From an uncultured Verrucomicrobiota bacterium (GTDB taxonomy: Bacteria > Verrucomicrobiota > Verrucomicrobiia > Chthoniobacterales > JACTMZ01): a DNA stretch of 36,673 nucleotides. The first letter of the stretch is position 1. The number at the start of each line of letters is the position of its first letter. Position numbers and translations under genes: made by a program. The stretch is taken from NCBI GenBank assembly GCA_903934135.1, contig CAIZMQ010000175.1:1-36673 (forward strand), written 5' to 3'. Below the pieces are notes generated by a model. That model was not told the DNA's origin. It was given only the letters and a program-made list of their open reading frames with translations, and made no database searches. Positions 23,888-31,787 of the stretch are shown here, one piece after another.

Positions 23888-23960
23888 GAGTTGAGCAATG
23901 AGAGTTGAGGGAAAAGAAGAACCCTCCTCCTCCAATCTCTCAACCCTCAACCTTCAACCC
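23888..23960. repeat. GTTGAG-type inverted repeat between trxA and DUF72
   Basis: The left arm (23888-23911, GAGTTGAGCAATGAGAGTTG) and right arm (23936-23960, CTCTCAACCCTCAACCTTCA) are imperfect reverse complements. A related GTTGAGGGTTGAG string lies at 31765-31787 on the minus strand. The arms lie over the probable start and first 20 codons of the DUF72 gene. Confidence 0.55.
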
Positions 23961-24929
23961 CCGGCTTCCCTCGCGCTCCCCGCGCCCCTCGCCCAAGAAA
24001 CCTCGCGCCTCGCGCGGGAAAACAACCTGTACCTCGGCACCTCGTCGTGGAAATACGAGGGCTGGCTCGGGCAAATCTACGACGCTCAGCGCTACCTCAC
24101 GCGCGGCAAAATTTCCACCCGCCGCTTCGAGACCGAGTGCCTCGAAGAATACGCCGACACCTTTCCGACCGTCTGCGTCGATGCCGGCTACTACCGTTTT
24201 CCCTCGGATAAATTCCTCGCGGGCCTGTGCGCGCAGGTTCCCGACCACTTCCGGCTGAGCTACAAAGTGACCGACGAAATCACGGTGAAAAAATTTCCCC
24301 AGCTCGACCGCTTCGGCCACCGCGCCGGGTCCGAGAACGAAAACTTCCTCCACGCCAAACTTTTCATCGACGCCTTCCTCGGACCGCTCTCGCCGCATCG
24401 CGGGAAAACCGGCGTGCTCATCTTCGAATTCTCAGCTTTTTATCCGACACACTTCGAGCGCCTGCGCGACTTCATTGCCGGGCTCGATGCCTTCCTCGGG
24501 CAACTTCCGACCAATTGGCAATACGGGGTTGAGGTGCGCAACGCCAAACTGCTCCGCCCGGAATATTTCGACGTCCTCCACGCCCACAACGTGGCTCACG
24601 TCTTCAACAGCTGGACCAAGATGCCGCTGGTCGAAGAGCAAATGGCCATGCCGGGCTCTTTCACCGCCGACTTCTTCGCCGCCCGCTTCCTCCTCCGCCC
24701 CGGCCGCGCCTACCAACAAGCGGTCGACCACTTCCAGCCTTATAGCGAGACCAAGGAAAAAAACCCCGAGGCGCGCGCCGCAATCAAAGCCCTGATCAAA
24801 CGCGGAACTGCTGCACCCACCCCGCGTCCCAGCTACGTCTTCGTCAACAACCGCCTCGAGGGAAATTCCCCCAACACCATCGCCGCGGCTCTGGATCTTC
24901 CGGTGGATCGCGATGTCCCATTGCGATAA
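23898..24929 (+). CDS. DUF72 (YecE-like) family protein
   Basis: The predicted 343-residue protein has a DUF72 TIM-barrel-like domain from about residue 44: LYLGTSSWKYEGWLGQIYD, TFPTVCVDAGYYRFPS, FRLSYKVTDEITVKKFP, GVLIFEFSAFYP, YGVEVRNAKLL and a C-terminal PSYVFVNNRLEGNSP. DUF72 members lack a settled function; structures are TIM-barrel-like. The start is doubtful: ATG 23898 has a good AGGAG 7 nt upstream, but it lies in a GTTGAG-type inverted repeat, and residues 1-37 (MRVEGKEEPSSSNLSTLNLQ onward) are low-complexity translation of that repeat. No other ATG precedes the domain. It follows trxA by 14 nt. Confidence 0.9.
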   Translation: MRVEGKEEPSSSNLSTLNLQPPASLALPAPLAQETSRLARENNLYLGTSSWKYEGWLGQIYDAQRYLTRGKISTRRFETECLEEYADTFPTVCVDAGYYRFPSDKFLAGLCAQVPDHFRLSYKVTDEITVKKFPQLDRFGHRAGSENENFLHAKLFIDAFLGPLSPHRGKTGVLIFEFSAFYPTHFERLRDFIAGLDAFLGQLPTNWQYGVEVRNAKLLRPEYFDVLHAHNVAHVFNSWTKMPLVEEQMAMPGSFTADFFAARFLLRPGRAYQQAVDHFQPYSETKEKNPEARAAIKALIKRGTAAPTPRPSYVFVNNRLEGNSPNTIAAALDLPVDRDVPLR

Positions 24930-24941
24930 TTCCAACCACTC

Positions 24942-24962
24942 ATCGCGCCCGGAGAGCGCGAT
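24942..24962. terminator. Hairpin in the DUF72/esterase convergent spacer
   Basis: ATCGCGC-CCGGAGA-GCGCGAT forms a 7-bp stem 12 nt after the DUF72 stop. A competing 11-bp pairing exists between 24902-24912 (GGTGGATCGCG) and 24957-24967 (CGCGATCCACC). No U-tract follows, so function as a two-way terminator is only possible. Confidence 0.35.
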
Positions 24963-25003
24963 CCACCTTTGGCCACCCCCCCATCGGTAGGGCCCCGCTG
25001 GCC

Positions 25004-25882
25004 TCAGCGAGCCGCTGCCTTCTCCCCAGGCAGCATAAACCGCAGCGCCACCGGCAACCGCTTGGCCCAAGCCTTTTCGTTGTGCTCGTCACCCTCGCCC
25101 GGATTCCAAAGAAAATTTTCTCCCTCAATGTAGCCCTGGGCGAGCAAGGCATCGCGCACCGCCAGCGCATCCTCCCAATAATCCCCCGAGAGATTCCCTT
25201 GCTCCTTCGTCCCCATATCCAGGTAAATCCGCAGGCCGTCTTTCTTCGAACCGCCCATCAGCGACTGCGTGAAATTCGGGCTCGTCCAAAAAGCCGGCGA
25301 AAAAACTCCCACCGCCCCGAACGCCTCCGTATTCAGTCCGAGCCAAAGCGAAACCAACCCGCCCATCGACGCGCCCGCCACGGCAGTGTTTTCGGTGTCC
25401 GACAAGGTCCGGTATTTCGCATCGATGCCCGACTTCACTTTCCCGACCAAGAAATTTGCATAGCGATCGCAAATGCCGTTCCCCCGCTGGGGATCACGCG
25501 GGTTTAGATCGGACGGTGGTTGGTATTCGGTCATCCGCGCCTTGCCCATGTCCGCTTCGTTGTTCGGAATGACCACCAAGATGGACTCCCGCATCCGCCC
25601 TGCCTTGATTTCCTCCAGCGCCGCGTCCTCCGCGAACCAGCACCCAAACGATCCGCCCGGACGGAACACATTCTGCCCGTCATGGAAATAGAGCACGGGA
25701 TACATTTCGTCCCCCGTGTCATAGCCCGGCGGAAGCCAAACCCGCACCTCCCGCGAGGGAATTAAGGCGTCGTCCGACTCGAAAAACACCGTCTCCATCC
25801 GCCCCTCGGCGCAAGCACTCACCACCAATAGCAATAGTATCTGTAGCGACGATGCCCTCCGCGACGGTCGTTTCTTTATCAT
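25004..25882 (-). CDS. Esterase-like lipoprotein (alpha/beta hydrolase, Esterase D-type)
   Basis: The predicted 292-residue protein has a lipoprotein signal with lipobox VSAC (Cys24). The mature part is a putative-esterase alpha/beta hydrolase: EVRVWLPPGYDTGDEMYPVL, YFHDGQNVF as oxyanion region, nucleophile Ser in AVAGASMGGLVSLWLG and the late His in GEGDEHNEKAWAKRL. Relatives include enterochelin esterase-, feruloyl- and acetyl-esterase-like proteins. The ATG at 25882 gives a compact signal; the frame stays open to 25969 through a short intergenic repeat. It is divergent from menA and convergent with DUF72. The substrate is unknown. Confidence 0.87.
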   Translation of the reverse strand: MIKKRPSRRASSLQILLLLVVSACAEGRMETVFFESDDALIPSREVRVWLPPGYDTGDEMYPVLYFHDGQNVFRPGGSFGCWFAEDAALEEIKAGRMRESILVVIPNNEADMGKARMTEYQPPSDLNPRDPQRGNGICDRYANFLVGKVKSGIDAKYRTLSDTENTAVAGASMGGLVSLWLGLNTEAFGAVGVFSPAFWTSPNFTQSLMGGSKKDGLRIYLDMGTKEQGNLSGDYWEDALAVRDALLAQGYIEGENFLWNPGEGDEHNEKAWAKRLPVALRFMLPGEKAAAR

Positions 25883-25887
25883 CCCCC

Positions 25888-25918
25888 CCTCTGTGCCCTC
25901 CGCGCCCTCTGCGGTCAA
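25888..25918 (+). repeat. CTCTGTG/CTCCGCG/CTCTGCGG short repeat
   Basis: CTCTGTGCC-CTCCGCGCC-CTCTGCGGT shows three variant units of about 9 nt in tandem. It lies in the 92-bp divergent spacer between the esterase and menA genes. See 2384-2416 and 19156-19186 for relatives. Confidence 0.55.
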
Positions 25919-25974
25919 TCCCTTCGCCGCAAAAGAATTGACCCTCACTCCCAATCCGCGTGCCATCACTGCAG

Positions 25975-26844
25975 ATGAACCCTTGGATCCTTGCCGCCCG
26001 CCCGCGCACCTTGGGGGCCGCGCTTATTCCAGTGGTCGCCGGAGGCGCTTTGGCCATTTCGATCAGCGCGTTTGATCCGTTGGTTTCCGCTCTCATCCTC
26101 GCCAGCGCCGTCCTCATCCAGATCGCGACCAACTTTTTCAACGACGCGATCGACCACGTCAAAGGCGCCGACACCGCCGGGCGACTCGGCCCGACCCGCG
26201 TCACCTCGGCCGGACTCCTCCCCGCGCGACGGGTGATGACCGGCGCGTTTCTCACCTTGGCGCTCGCCGCCCTCTTCGCCCTCCCCCTCGTCCTGCGCGG
26301 CGGCGGGATCATTCTCCTCGTCGGCCTCCTCTCCCTGCTCTTCGCCTATGCCTACACCGGCGGCCCTTTTCCCTTGGCCTACCTCGGGCTCGGTGAAATT
26401 TTCGTCATTCTCTTTTTCGGTCTCATCGCCGTGGCTGGCACCTTTTATCTCAACACCCTCGCCTTTTCCGTGGCCGCGATTCTGGCCGGTCTGCAAATCG
26501 GACTGCACTCCAGCGTGCTGCTCGCGGTCAATAATCTCCGCGACCTCGAAACCGATCGTGCGACGAACAAGAAAACTCTGGCCGCCCGGTTCGGGCTCAA
26601 CTTTGCCCGCCACGAAAACGCCTCACTCGTCATCGCCCCCTTCATCCTCGGCCTCGCCTGGCTCCCGCTCGGCTATCTTTGGGCCTTCCTCCTTCCCCTT
26701 CTCACCCTGCCCCTTGCCTGGTGGCTGGCCCGCGCCTGCCTCGCCGCCACGCCCGACCGCCAGGTCAACCAACTCCTCGCCCAGGCCGCCGCCCTGCATG
26801 CCGCCTTCGGTCTCCTCCTTGCCCTCGCTTTTCTGCTTCCGTGA
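25975..26844 (+). CDS. menA: 1,4-dihydroxy-2-naphthoate polyprenyltransferase (MenA, UbiA family)
   Basis: The predicted 289-residue inner-membrane enzyme with about eight helices attaches the isoprenoid chain to dihydroxynaphthoate in menaquinone synthesis. UbiA-family motifs are visible: NPWILAARPRTLGAALIPV at the N-terminus, the first Asp-rich site in TNFFNDAIDHVKGAD (about residues 47-61) with following GRLGPTRVTS, and the second in NNLRDLETDRATNKKTLA. The GPTRVTSAG string separates MenA from UbiA. ATG at 25975 is chosen over an upstream GTG at 25960. The stop overlaps the GTG start of menC (GTGA), indicating coupling. Confidence 0.95.
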   Translation: MNPWILAARPRTLGAALIPVVAGGALAISISAFDPLVSALILASAVLIQIATNFFNDAIDHVKGADTAGRLGPTRVTSAGLLPARRVMTGAFLTLALAALFALPLVLRGGGIILLVGLLSLLFAYAYTGGPFPLAYLGLGEIFVILFFGLIAVAGTFYLNTLAFSVAAILAGLQIGLHSSVLLAVNNLRDLETDRATNKKTLAARFGLNFARHENASLVIAPFILGLAWLPLGYLWAFLLPLLTLPLAWWLARACLAATPDRQVNQLLAQAAALHAAFGLLLALAFLLP

Positions 26845-27824
26845 AAATCTGGGCGCACCACTACACGCTGGAGCCCGGATCCGATCCGGCCCGCGCCGCA
26901 CGAGGTCCGCGAAAGGGAGCACTTCTCCGCGTCGAGTTCGAAGATGAAACAATCGGCTATGCCGACCTGCATCCGTGGGAAGAATTCAGGCACGCTTCGC
27001 TGGCCTATCATCTAACATCACTCTGCACGGACCAACCGACGCTGTTGGCCAAGCTCGCCGTGCGCCACGCCCGCACCGATGCCGCAGCGCGCCGAGCAGG
27101 GCTCTCGCTTTTCGATGGGCTTCCCGAAGTGCGCAGCCATGCGCTTTTCACCGATTGGACAGCCGCTCCGCGCAGTGCGTTTGAGCAATGCGTGGCAGGA
27201 GGTTACACCGCCGTGAAGCTCAAGATCGGACGCAATAGGCAACGCGAAACAGAGGCGCTCAACGCATTGGCCGATCTGCCGCTGCGCTGGCGCCTCGATG
27301 CCAATGCCTCTTTCACGATCGGCGACGTATCGATCGACGCCTTTCTCACCAACCTCAATCCGAATGTCCGACAACATATCGAATTCCTCGAAGACCCGCT
27401 CCCTTACCATCCGGACGCGTGGCCTGCATTCTCGCGGCGCGAAAAACTCCCACTCGCCCTCGACTGGGAACTTTCCGACTCCCCCCCGCCTTGGCCCGGA
27501 GCGCAAATTGTCGTGATCAAACCCGCCTCCCAAGACGCCTTCCCCCTTGCCCTCGCCGCCGCGCAGGCAGGTTTGGAAATCGTGGTGACCCACAGCATGG
27601 ACCATCCCCTCGGGCAAGCCGTCGCCCTCTGGACCGCCCAGCGTTTGTGCCAGCGCCACGGGGATCTCGTCCGCCAAGGCGGACTCCAAGCCGCCAGCCT
27701 TTACCAGCCGGACGAATTCAGCATCCAAATCAAAACAAACGGTCCATTCACCACGCCGCCCCCCGGTACCGGCTTCGGCTTCGACAGCTTGCTGGCCCGG
27801 CTTCCCTGGCAACCACTCCGATGA
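26841..27824 (+). CDS. menC: o-Succinylbenzoate synthase-like protein (MenC, enolase superfamily)
   Basis: The predicted 327-residue protein has the enolase-superfamily barrel with the expected catalytic set: K126 and K128 in TAVKLKIGR, Asp in WRLDANASF, Glu in EFLEDPLPY, Asp in LALDWELSD, and Lys in IVVIKPAS. MenC dehydrates SHCHC to o-succinylbenzoate in menaquinone synthesis. This fits its position directly after menA with a GTGA overlap. GTG at 26841 is the start; the frame is open upstream inside menA without homology. The related dipeptide epimerases share the fold, so the call rests partly on context. menF, menD, menB and menE are not in this window. Confidence 0.87.
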   Translation: MKIWAHHYTLEPGSDPARAARGPRKGALLRVEFEDETIGYADLHPWEEFRHASLAYHLTSLCTDQPTLLAKLAVRHARTDAAARRAGLSLFDGLPEVRSHALFTDWTAAPRSAFEQCVAGGYTAVKLKIGRNRQRETEALNALADLPLRWRLDANASFTIGDVSIDAFLTNLNPNVRQHIEFLEDPLPYHPDAWPAFSRREKLPLALDWELSDSPPPWPGAQIVVIKPASQDAFPLALAAAQAGLEIVVTHSMDHPLGQAVALWTAQRLCQRHGDLVRQGGLQAASLYQPDEFSIQIKTNGPFTTPPPGTGFGFDSLLARLPWQPLR

Positions 27825-28180
27825 ACCAACAAGCGCCCGCACTTCACGTCTGGTGGCTCATCTGGGCAGCCATCACCGCAGCATTTTTCCTCGCGGTCGG
27901 CATCTTCGAAACCGCCGCCACCCCGGCCGGCACGCTGTCATGGCTCGCCCTCATGGCCCTCCCGCCCTTCATTGCCTCCGCGGTCATCCGCTTCGGCCTG
28001 CTCCCCGGTGTCACGGCACCGCCGAAGAAGTTCATCTTCTTCCTCCTCGGCCTCGCCCTCGCGGAATCAGGCGGATTCTTTGCCCTCATCCTCAGCTCAC
28101 CCTGGAAAACGCCCTTGGCCGCGGCCGCCCTTGTTCTCATCATCATCTACATCCCCGCCTTCATCATCCGGCGCCCTTGA
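27821..28180 (+). CDS. Small four-helix membrane protein in the men unit
   Basis: The predicted 119-residue protein has four hydrophobic helices (about 10-27, 36-56, 68-88 and 97-115) and a short basic end IRRP. The ATG overlaps the menC stop by four bases (ATGA), so it is translated with menA and menC. I do not recognise a family. A membrane-bound accessory to quinone synthesis is a guess from position only. It is not a frame artefact: the hydrophobicity pattern is regular and the coupling is exact. Confidence 0.7.
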   Translation: MNQQAPALHVWWLIWAAITAAFFLAVGIFETAATPAGTLSWLALMALPPFIASAVIRFGLLPGVTAPPKKFIFFLLGLALAESGGFFALILSSPWKTPLAAAALVLIIIYIPAFIIRRP

Positions 28181-28205
28181 ACCCAAAATCGCATCCCTCA
28201 CCCTC

Positions 28206-28766
28206 ATGACCCGTTCCCTTCTCACCCTTCTTGCTCTCCTCGCCGCTCTGGTCTCCCTCCCTGCTCTGGCCGCGGAACGGGCCAAAATCCTCTTCGACTT
28301 CGCCGACCCCGCCGCTCTGCGCGGATGGCAGGTCCGAGACGACGGAGTGATGGGCGGCCTCTCGAAAGGAAACATCACCCGCGATCCGGCCGGCTACGCC
28401 GTTTTCAGCGGCAAAGTTTCGCTCGAAAACAATGGTGGGTTTTCCTCCATGCAAACCAACTTCGACCCCATTGAAGTTTCCCAGTATGAGCAGGCCGTCA
28501 TTCGCCTGAAAGGCGACGGCAAAGATTACCGTTTCATCGTCAAAGCCGAAAGCGACGCCAGCCACTACTACGTGGCTGAATTCCCCACGACAGGCGATTG
28601 GGAAGAAATCAAAATCCCCCTGCGTACCATGTATCCTGTCCGCCGCGGCGACCGCCTCGACTTGCCCGATTACCCCGCCGAAACCCTGTCCCAAGTCCGC
28701 TTCATGATCGCCAACGGACGGGCGGAATCCTTCCAACTCCAAATCGCGGGCATTGCCCTTGATTAA
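28206..28766 (+). CDS. Exported CIA30-like (complex I intermediate-associated) protein
   Basis: The predicted 186-residue protein has a signal peptide (about 1-22, ending ALA-A) and a CIA30 domain: ILFDFADPAALRGWQVRDDG, VMGGLSKGNI, FSGKVSLENNGGFSSMQTNF, IRLKGDGKDYRFIV and the final VRFMIANGRAESFQLQIAGI. CIA30 domains have a galactose-binding-like beta-sandwich fold; in mitochondria one assists complex I assembly, while exported bacterial versions are uncharacterised. It begins 25 nt after the membrane protein gene and is probably the last gene of the men transcript. Confidence 0.85.
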   Translation: MTRSLLTLLALLAALVSLPALAAERAKILFDFADPAALRGWQVRDDGVMGGLSKGNITRDPAGYAVFSGKVSLENNGGFSSMQTNFDPIEVSQYEQAVIRLKGDGKDYRFIVKAESDASHYYVAEFPTTGDWEEIKIPLRTMYPVRRGDRLDLPDYPAETLSQVRFMIANGRAESFQLQIAGIALD

Positions 28767-28920
28767 ATGCGCCAACGCCACTCACCGTGACGCACTTGCG
28801 GATTGATATGATCTGGCATGAGGCCTGCGGCTGGATTGGCGCTCGATTGGGGCGAAGGCTGCACCGAGTCGATCCTCGCCGAGTGGGCCCATGCTTCGGA
28901 CCCAGCCCATGTCCCGATCC

Positions 28921-28954
28921 CACACATGGACTTTCTGCAGAATGTCCATGTGTG
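28921..28954. repeat. 34-bp imperfect palindrome in the CIA30/priA spacer
   Basis: Arms CACACATGGAC (28921-28931) and GTCCATGTGTG (28944-28954) are perfect reverse complements. The centre TTCTGCAGAA is itself a palindrome on the same axis, giving a 34-bp dyad with one T-T mismatch per arm. It lies in a 239-bp convergent spacer without a gene, preceded by a doubled GCCCATG. No U-tract follows on either strand. Confidence 0.7.
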
Positions 28955-29005
28955 ACCCCGTGGCGTTTCCTTTGTTTGCTTCGTTTCCCTCTCTCCAGAG
29001 ATCCC

Positions 29006-31231
29006 TCACAACACCGCCACGGGATCCACATCCACCGCGACATGCACATCCTTCGGCAGCTTGATTGTCCCCAAACACTCCTTGATCACCTTGGTCAGGG
29101 CCCGGACTTGTTTGCCCCGCGCTACCACCTGATACCGGTACATCCCGCGGACCCGCGCCAGCGGGGCCGGGGCAGCCGGGCTGACCATCACGGTGTGCGG
29201 AACCGCCGCGCTTAAGCTCTGGGCCAGCGTTCGCGCCGCGAACTCCGCTTTTTGTGCGGTATCCGCCCGCGCGGTGAGCAAAACCAGATGCGAATACGGC
29301 GGATGTCCGAAATTATGCCGCATCTCGAGTTCATGCGCGGCAAACCCATCGAAGTCATGCGATTTGGCAAACTGTAGCGACGGATGCGCCGGGGAGAAGG
29401 TCTGCACAATCACCTCGCCCTCCGCGTCCCCGCGCCCCGCCCGCCCCGCGACTTGCACCAAGAGCTGAAAGGTCCGCTCACCCGCGCGGAAGTCCGGCAG
29501 ATGCAACGCCGAATCCGCACTGATGATTCCCACCAAGGTCACGCCCGGAAAGTGCAGGCCTTTAGCGATCATCTGGGTGCCGACCAGGATGTCGATTTTC
29601 CGGCTGCGGAACGCCCCGAGCGTTTCGTGATACGCACCCTTGCGCGTCATGGTGTCCGAATCCATGCGCGCCACCCGGGCCGAGGGAAACATCTTCTTCA
29701 CAACCGCCTCGACTTTTTCCGTGCCCACCCCGCTGAAAGCGATTTGCGGATCGTGGCACTCCGGACACCGCCGCGGCGGCTTTTGCGAGTAACCGCAAAT
29801 GTGGCAGCGGGCCAGGTCCTCCTTTTTGTGCAAGGCCAGCGAAACACTGCAGTGCGGACACTCCACATTTTTCCCGCAGGACTTGCAGGCCAGCACGGTG
29901 AAAAATCCGCGGCGGTTGAGAAAAAGAATCGTCTGCTCGCCCTTGGCCAGGCGCGACTCAATGGCCAGCCCCAGCTTTGGCGAAATAAACTGGTCGTTAC
30001 GTTCCCCGTCCTTGCTCCGCAAACGCATGTCGACCACACGAAAAACCGGCAGCACGCAACCGTCGTGGCGATGGCTCAGTTCGAGCAAATCGTATTTCCC
30101 CTTTCGGCAGTTCTCGAAAGTTTCCAGCGACGGCGTGGCCGATCCGAGCAAGACCGCGCACGGCTCCATCTTCCCGCGCACCACGGCCAGATCTCGCGCA
30201 TGGTAACGCGGCCCCTCGTCCTGCTTGTAAGAATTGTCATGCTCCTCGTCGATGACGATGAGCCCCGGATTTTCCAAGGGCGCGAAGACCGCCCCGCGCG
30301 CTCCAATAACAATGCGCGCCTGCCCGCTCCGCACCCGGTGCCATTCGTCGTGGCGCTCCCCCTCGCTCAAATGACTGTGCAGCACCGCGACCGCAATCCC
30401 TTGCGGCGTGAAGCGCGAGGAAAAGCGCTCGACGGTCTGCGGGGTAAGGGCAATTTCCGGGACCAGCACGAGCGCCGTTTTCCCCGCTCGGAGCACCTCA
30501 TCGATGGCGCGCAAGTAAACCTCCGTCTTCCCGCTGCCCGTAATGCCTTTGAGCACGATCGGCTTGTGCGCGGCCGGATCACGCAAGGCCGGACGAATTC
30601 CTTCCAGCGCGTGCTCCTGCTCGGCACTCAAGACCGGCGGCTTTGAGGCCACGAATTCCTCCGATCCGAGCGGGGCGCGCCGCACTTCCTCGGCCGTGAC
30701 CTGGACCAACCCGCGTCGGGCGAGCGTTTTCACCGCAGCATCGGAAGCACCGGTCTCCGCCGTGAGCCGTGCCACCGCTACCGGACCGTTGGCTTGCAAA
30801 TGTTCGAGAACCGCCGCCTGCCGCGGTGCCTTGGTCCGCAGCGCCGCGATCTCCTCAGCACTAACCGGCTTGGCCAACGAAGCAAACTTGCGTTTGAGCG
30901 GCGCATGCCCTGTCTCCCGCACCGCGCGCGGCAATACGCAGCGCAACGCATCCTGCTCGTCGCACCCGTAATACTCCGCCATCCACTTCGCCAGTTTCAT
31001 CAGCACCGGCGTCATCTGCGGACGCTCGTCCATCACCGCGGCGAGCGGACGCACCCCCTTGGCCGAGGTCGTCTCGGTCACCGCCACCACCGTCCCGATG
31101 ACTTGCCGGTTGCGCAGCGGCACGCGTACCCGCGAACCCGCCGCCACCCGCCCCTCCCAACCCGCGGGGATCTCGTAATCAAGCGTCTTCCCCGTCGAAC
31201 GGTCGAGGATCACCTGGGCGAAACACGGCAT
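29006..31231 (-). CDS. priA: Primosomal protein N' (PriA replication-restart helicase)
   Basis: The predicted 741-residue DNA helicase reloads the replisome at stalled forks. The N-terminal 3'-DNA-binding domain begins MPCFAQVILDRSTGKTLDYE. The helicase core shows Walker A GITGSGKTEVYLRA, Walker B VIDEEHDNSYKQ, LGSATPSLE and GRAGRGDAEGEV. The zinc-binding insert is complete, with eight cysteines from CKSCGKNVECPHC to CHICGYSQK and CPECHD. The length is standard. The ATG at 31231 gives the family N-terminus. The gene follows yjbQ by 94 nt and is the last of the uvrC-to-priA series; it converges on the CIA30 gene. Confidence 0.97.
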   Translation of the reverse strand: MPCFAQVILDRSTGKTLDYEIPAGWEGRVAAGSRVRVPLRNRQVIGTVVAVTETTSAKGVRPLAAVMDERPQMTPVLMKLAKWMAEYYGCDEQDALRCVLPRAVRETGHAPLKRKFASLAKPVSAEEIAALRTKAPRQAAVLEHLQANGPVAVARLTAETGASDAAVKTLARRGLVQVTAEEVRRAPLGSEEFVASKPPVLSAEQEHALEGIRPALRDPAAHKPIVLKGITGSGKTEVYLRAIDEVLRAGKTALVLVPEIALTPQTVERFSSRFTPQGIAVAVLHSHLSEGERHDEWHRVRSGQARIVIGARGAVFAPLENPGLIVIDEEHDNSYKQDEGPRYHARDLAVVRGKMEPCAVLLGSATPSLETFENCRKGKYDLLELSHRHDGCVLPVFRVVDMRLRSKDGERNDQFISPKLGLAIESRLAKGEQTILFLNRRGFFTVLACKSCGKNVECPHCSVSLALHKKEDLARCHICGYSQKPPRRCPECHDPQIAFSGVGTEKVEAVVKKMFPSARVARMDSDTMTRKGAYHETLGAFRSRKIDILVGTQMIAKGLHFPGVTLVGIISADSALHLPDFRAGERTFQLLVQVAGRAGRGDAEGEVIVQTFSPAHPSLQFAKSHDFDGFAAHELEMRHNFGHPPYSHLVLLTARADTAQKAEFAARTLAQSLSAAVPHTVMVSPAAPAPLARVRGMYRYQVVARGKQVRALTKVIKECLGTIKLPKDVHVAVDVDPVAVL

Positions 31232-31325
31232 GGCAGGATCTTATCCGGTCCGGCCGCTGCCTCAATCAGGCATTGGCCGAATGAGCCGGAAGGGACGCAC
31301 GAAAGAGGGAGGCATGGCAACTACC

Positions 31326-31745
31326 TCAGCTCCCCACCGTCGAGACCACAACCTCGCGTCGGTGCGGCGCGTGGCGGTGCTCGAGCAAGAAAATCCCCTG
31401 CCACGTGCCGAGCGCCATGCGACCGCCGGTCACGGGAATCGTCTCGCTCGTGCGGGTCACAGTCATGCGCAAGTGGCTGGCCGTGTCATCCGGACCTTCC
31501 ATCGTATGCACATGCCAGTCGGCGCCGTCCGGGGCAAGCCGGTCGAGAAACTGATGCAAATCCTCCCGCGCCGAGGGATCGGCATTTTCGAAAATGACCA
31601 GACTGGCGCTGGTATGCCGGACAAACACCGTGACGATACCCTCCTTCAGGCCGGAAGCCTCGACCACCCGCGCCACCTCGTCCGTGATTTCGTAACTCCC
31701 GCGGCCGCGCGTGCGAACCTCGAAACTTTCCGTCTTGGCGATCAT
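31326..31745 (-). CDS. YjbQ/UPF0047 family protein (secondary thiamine-phosphate synthase-like)
   Basis: The predicted 139-residue cytoplasmic protein shows the whole family pattern: VRHTSASLVIFENADPSARE, then LHQFLDRLAPDG, the His-rich EGPDDTASHLRMT, and the end GTWQGIFLLEHRHAPHRREV. Conserved His and Glu residues form a metal site. YjbQ proteins can replace thiamine-phosphate synthase weakly; the physiological role is unsettled. The ATG at 31745 gives the usual start; the frame upstream reads through a short GTTGAG-type repeat. It follows the serine hydrolase gene by 26 nt. Confidence 0.93.
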   Translation of the reverse strand: MIAKTESFEVRTRGRGSYEITDEVARVVEASGLKEGIVTVFVRHTSASLVIFENADPSAREDLHQFLDRLAPDGADWHVHTMEGPDDTASHLRMTVTRTSETIPVTGGRMALGTWQGIFLLEHRHAPHRREVVVSTVGS

Positions 31746-31764
31746 GGCGAGAAACTTTCCACCC

Positions 31765-31787
31765 TCATCACTCAACCCTCAACTCCA
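31765..31787 (-). repeat. GTTGAG-type repeat at the hydrolase/yjbQ junction
   Basis: On the minus strand GGAGTTGAGGGTTGAGTGAT then GAG matches the design at 23888-23911 (GGAGTTGAGCAATGAG). It supplies the last codons (Val-Glu-Gly-stop) of the serine hydrolase gene and the spacer to yjbQ. Confidence 0.5.
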
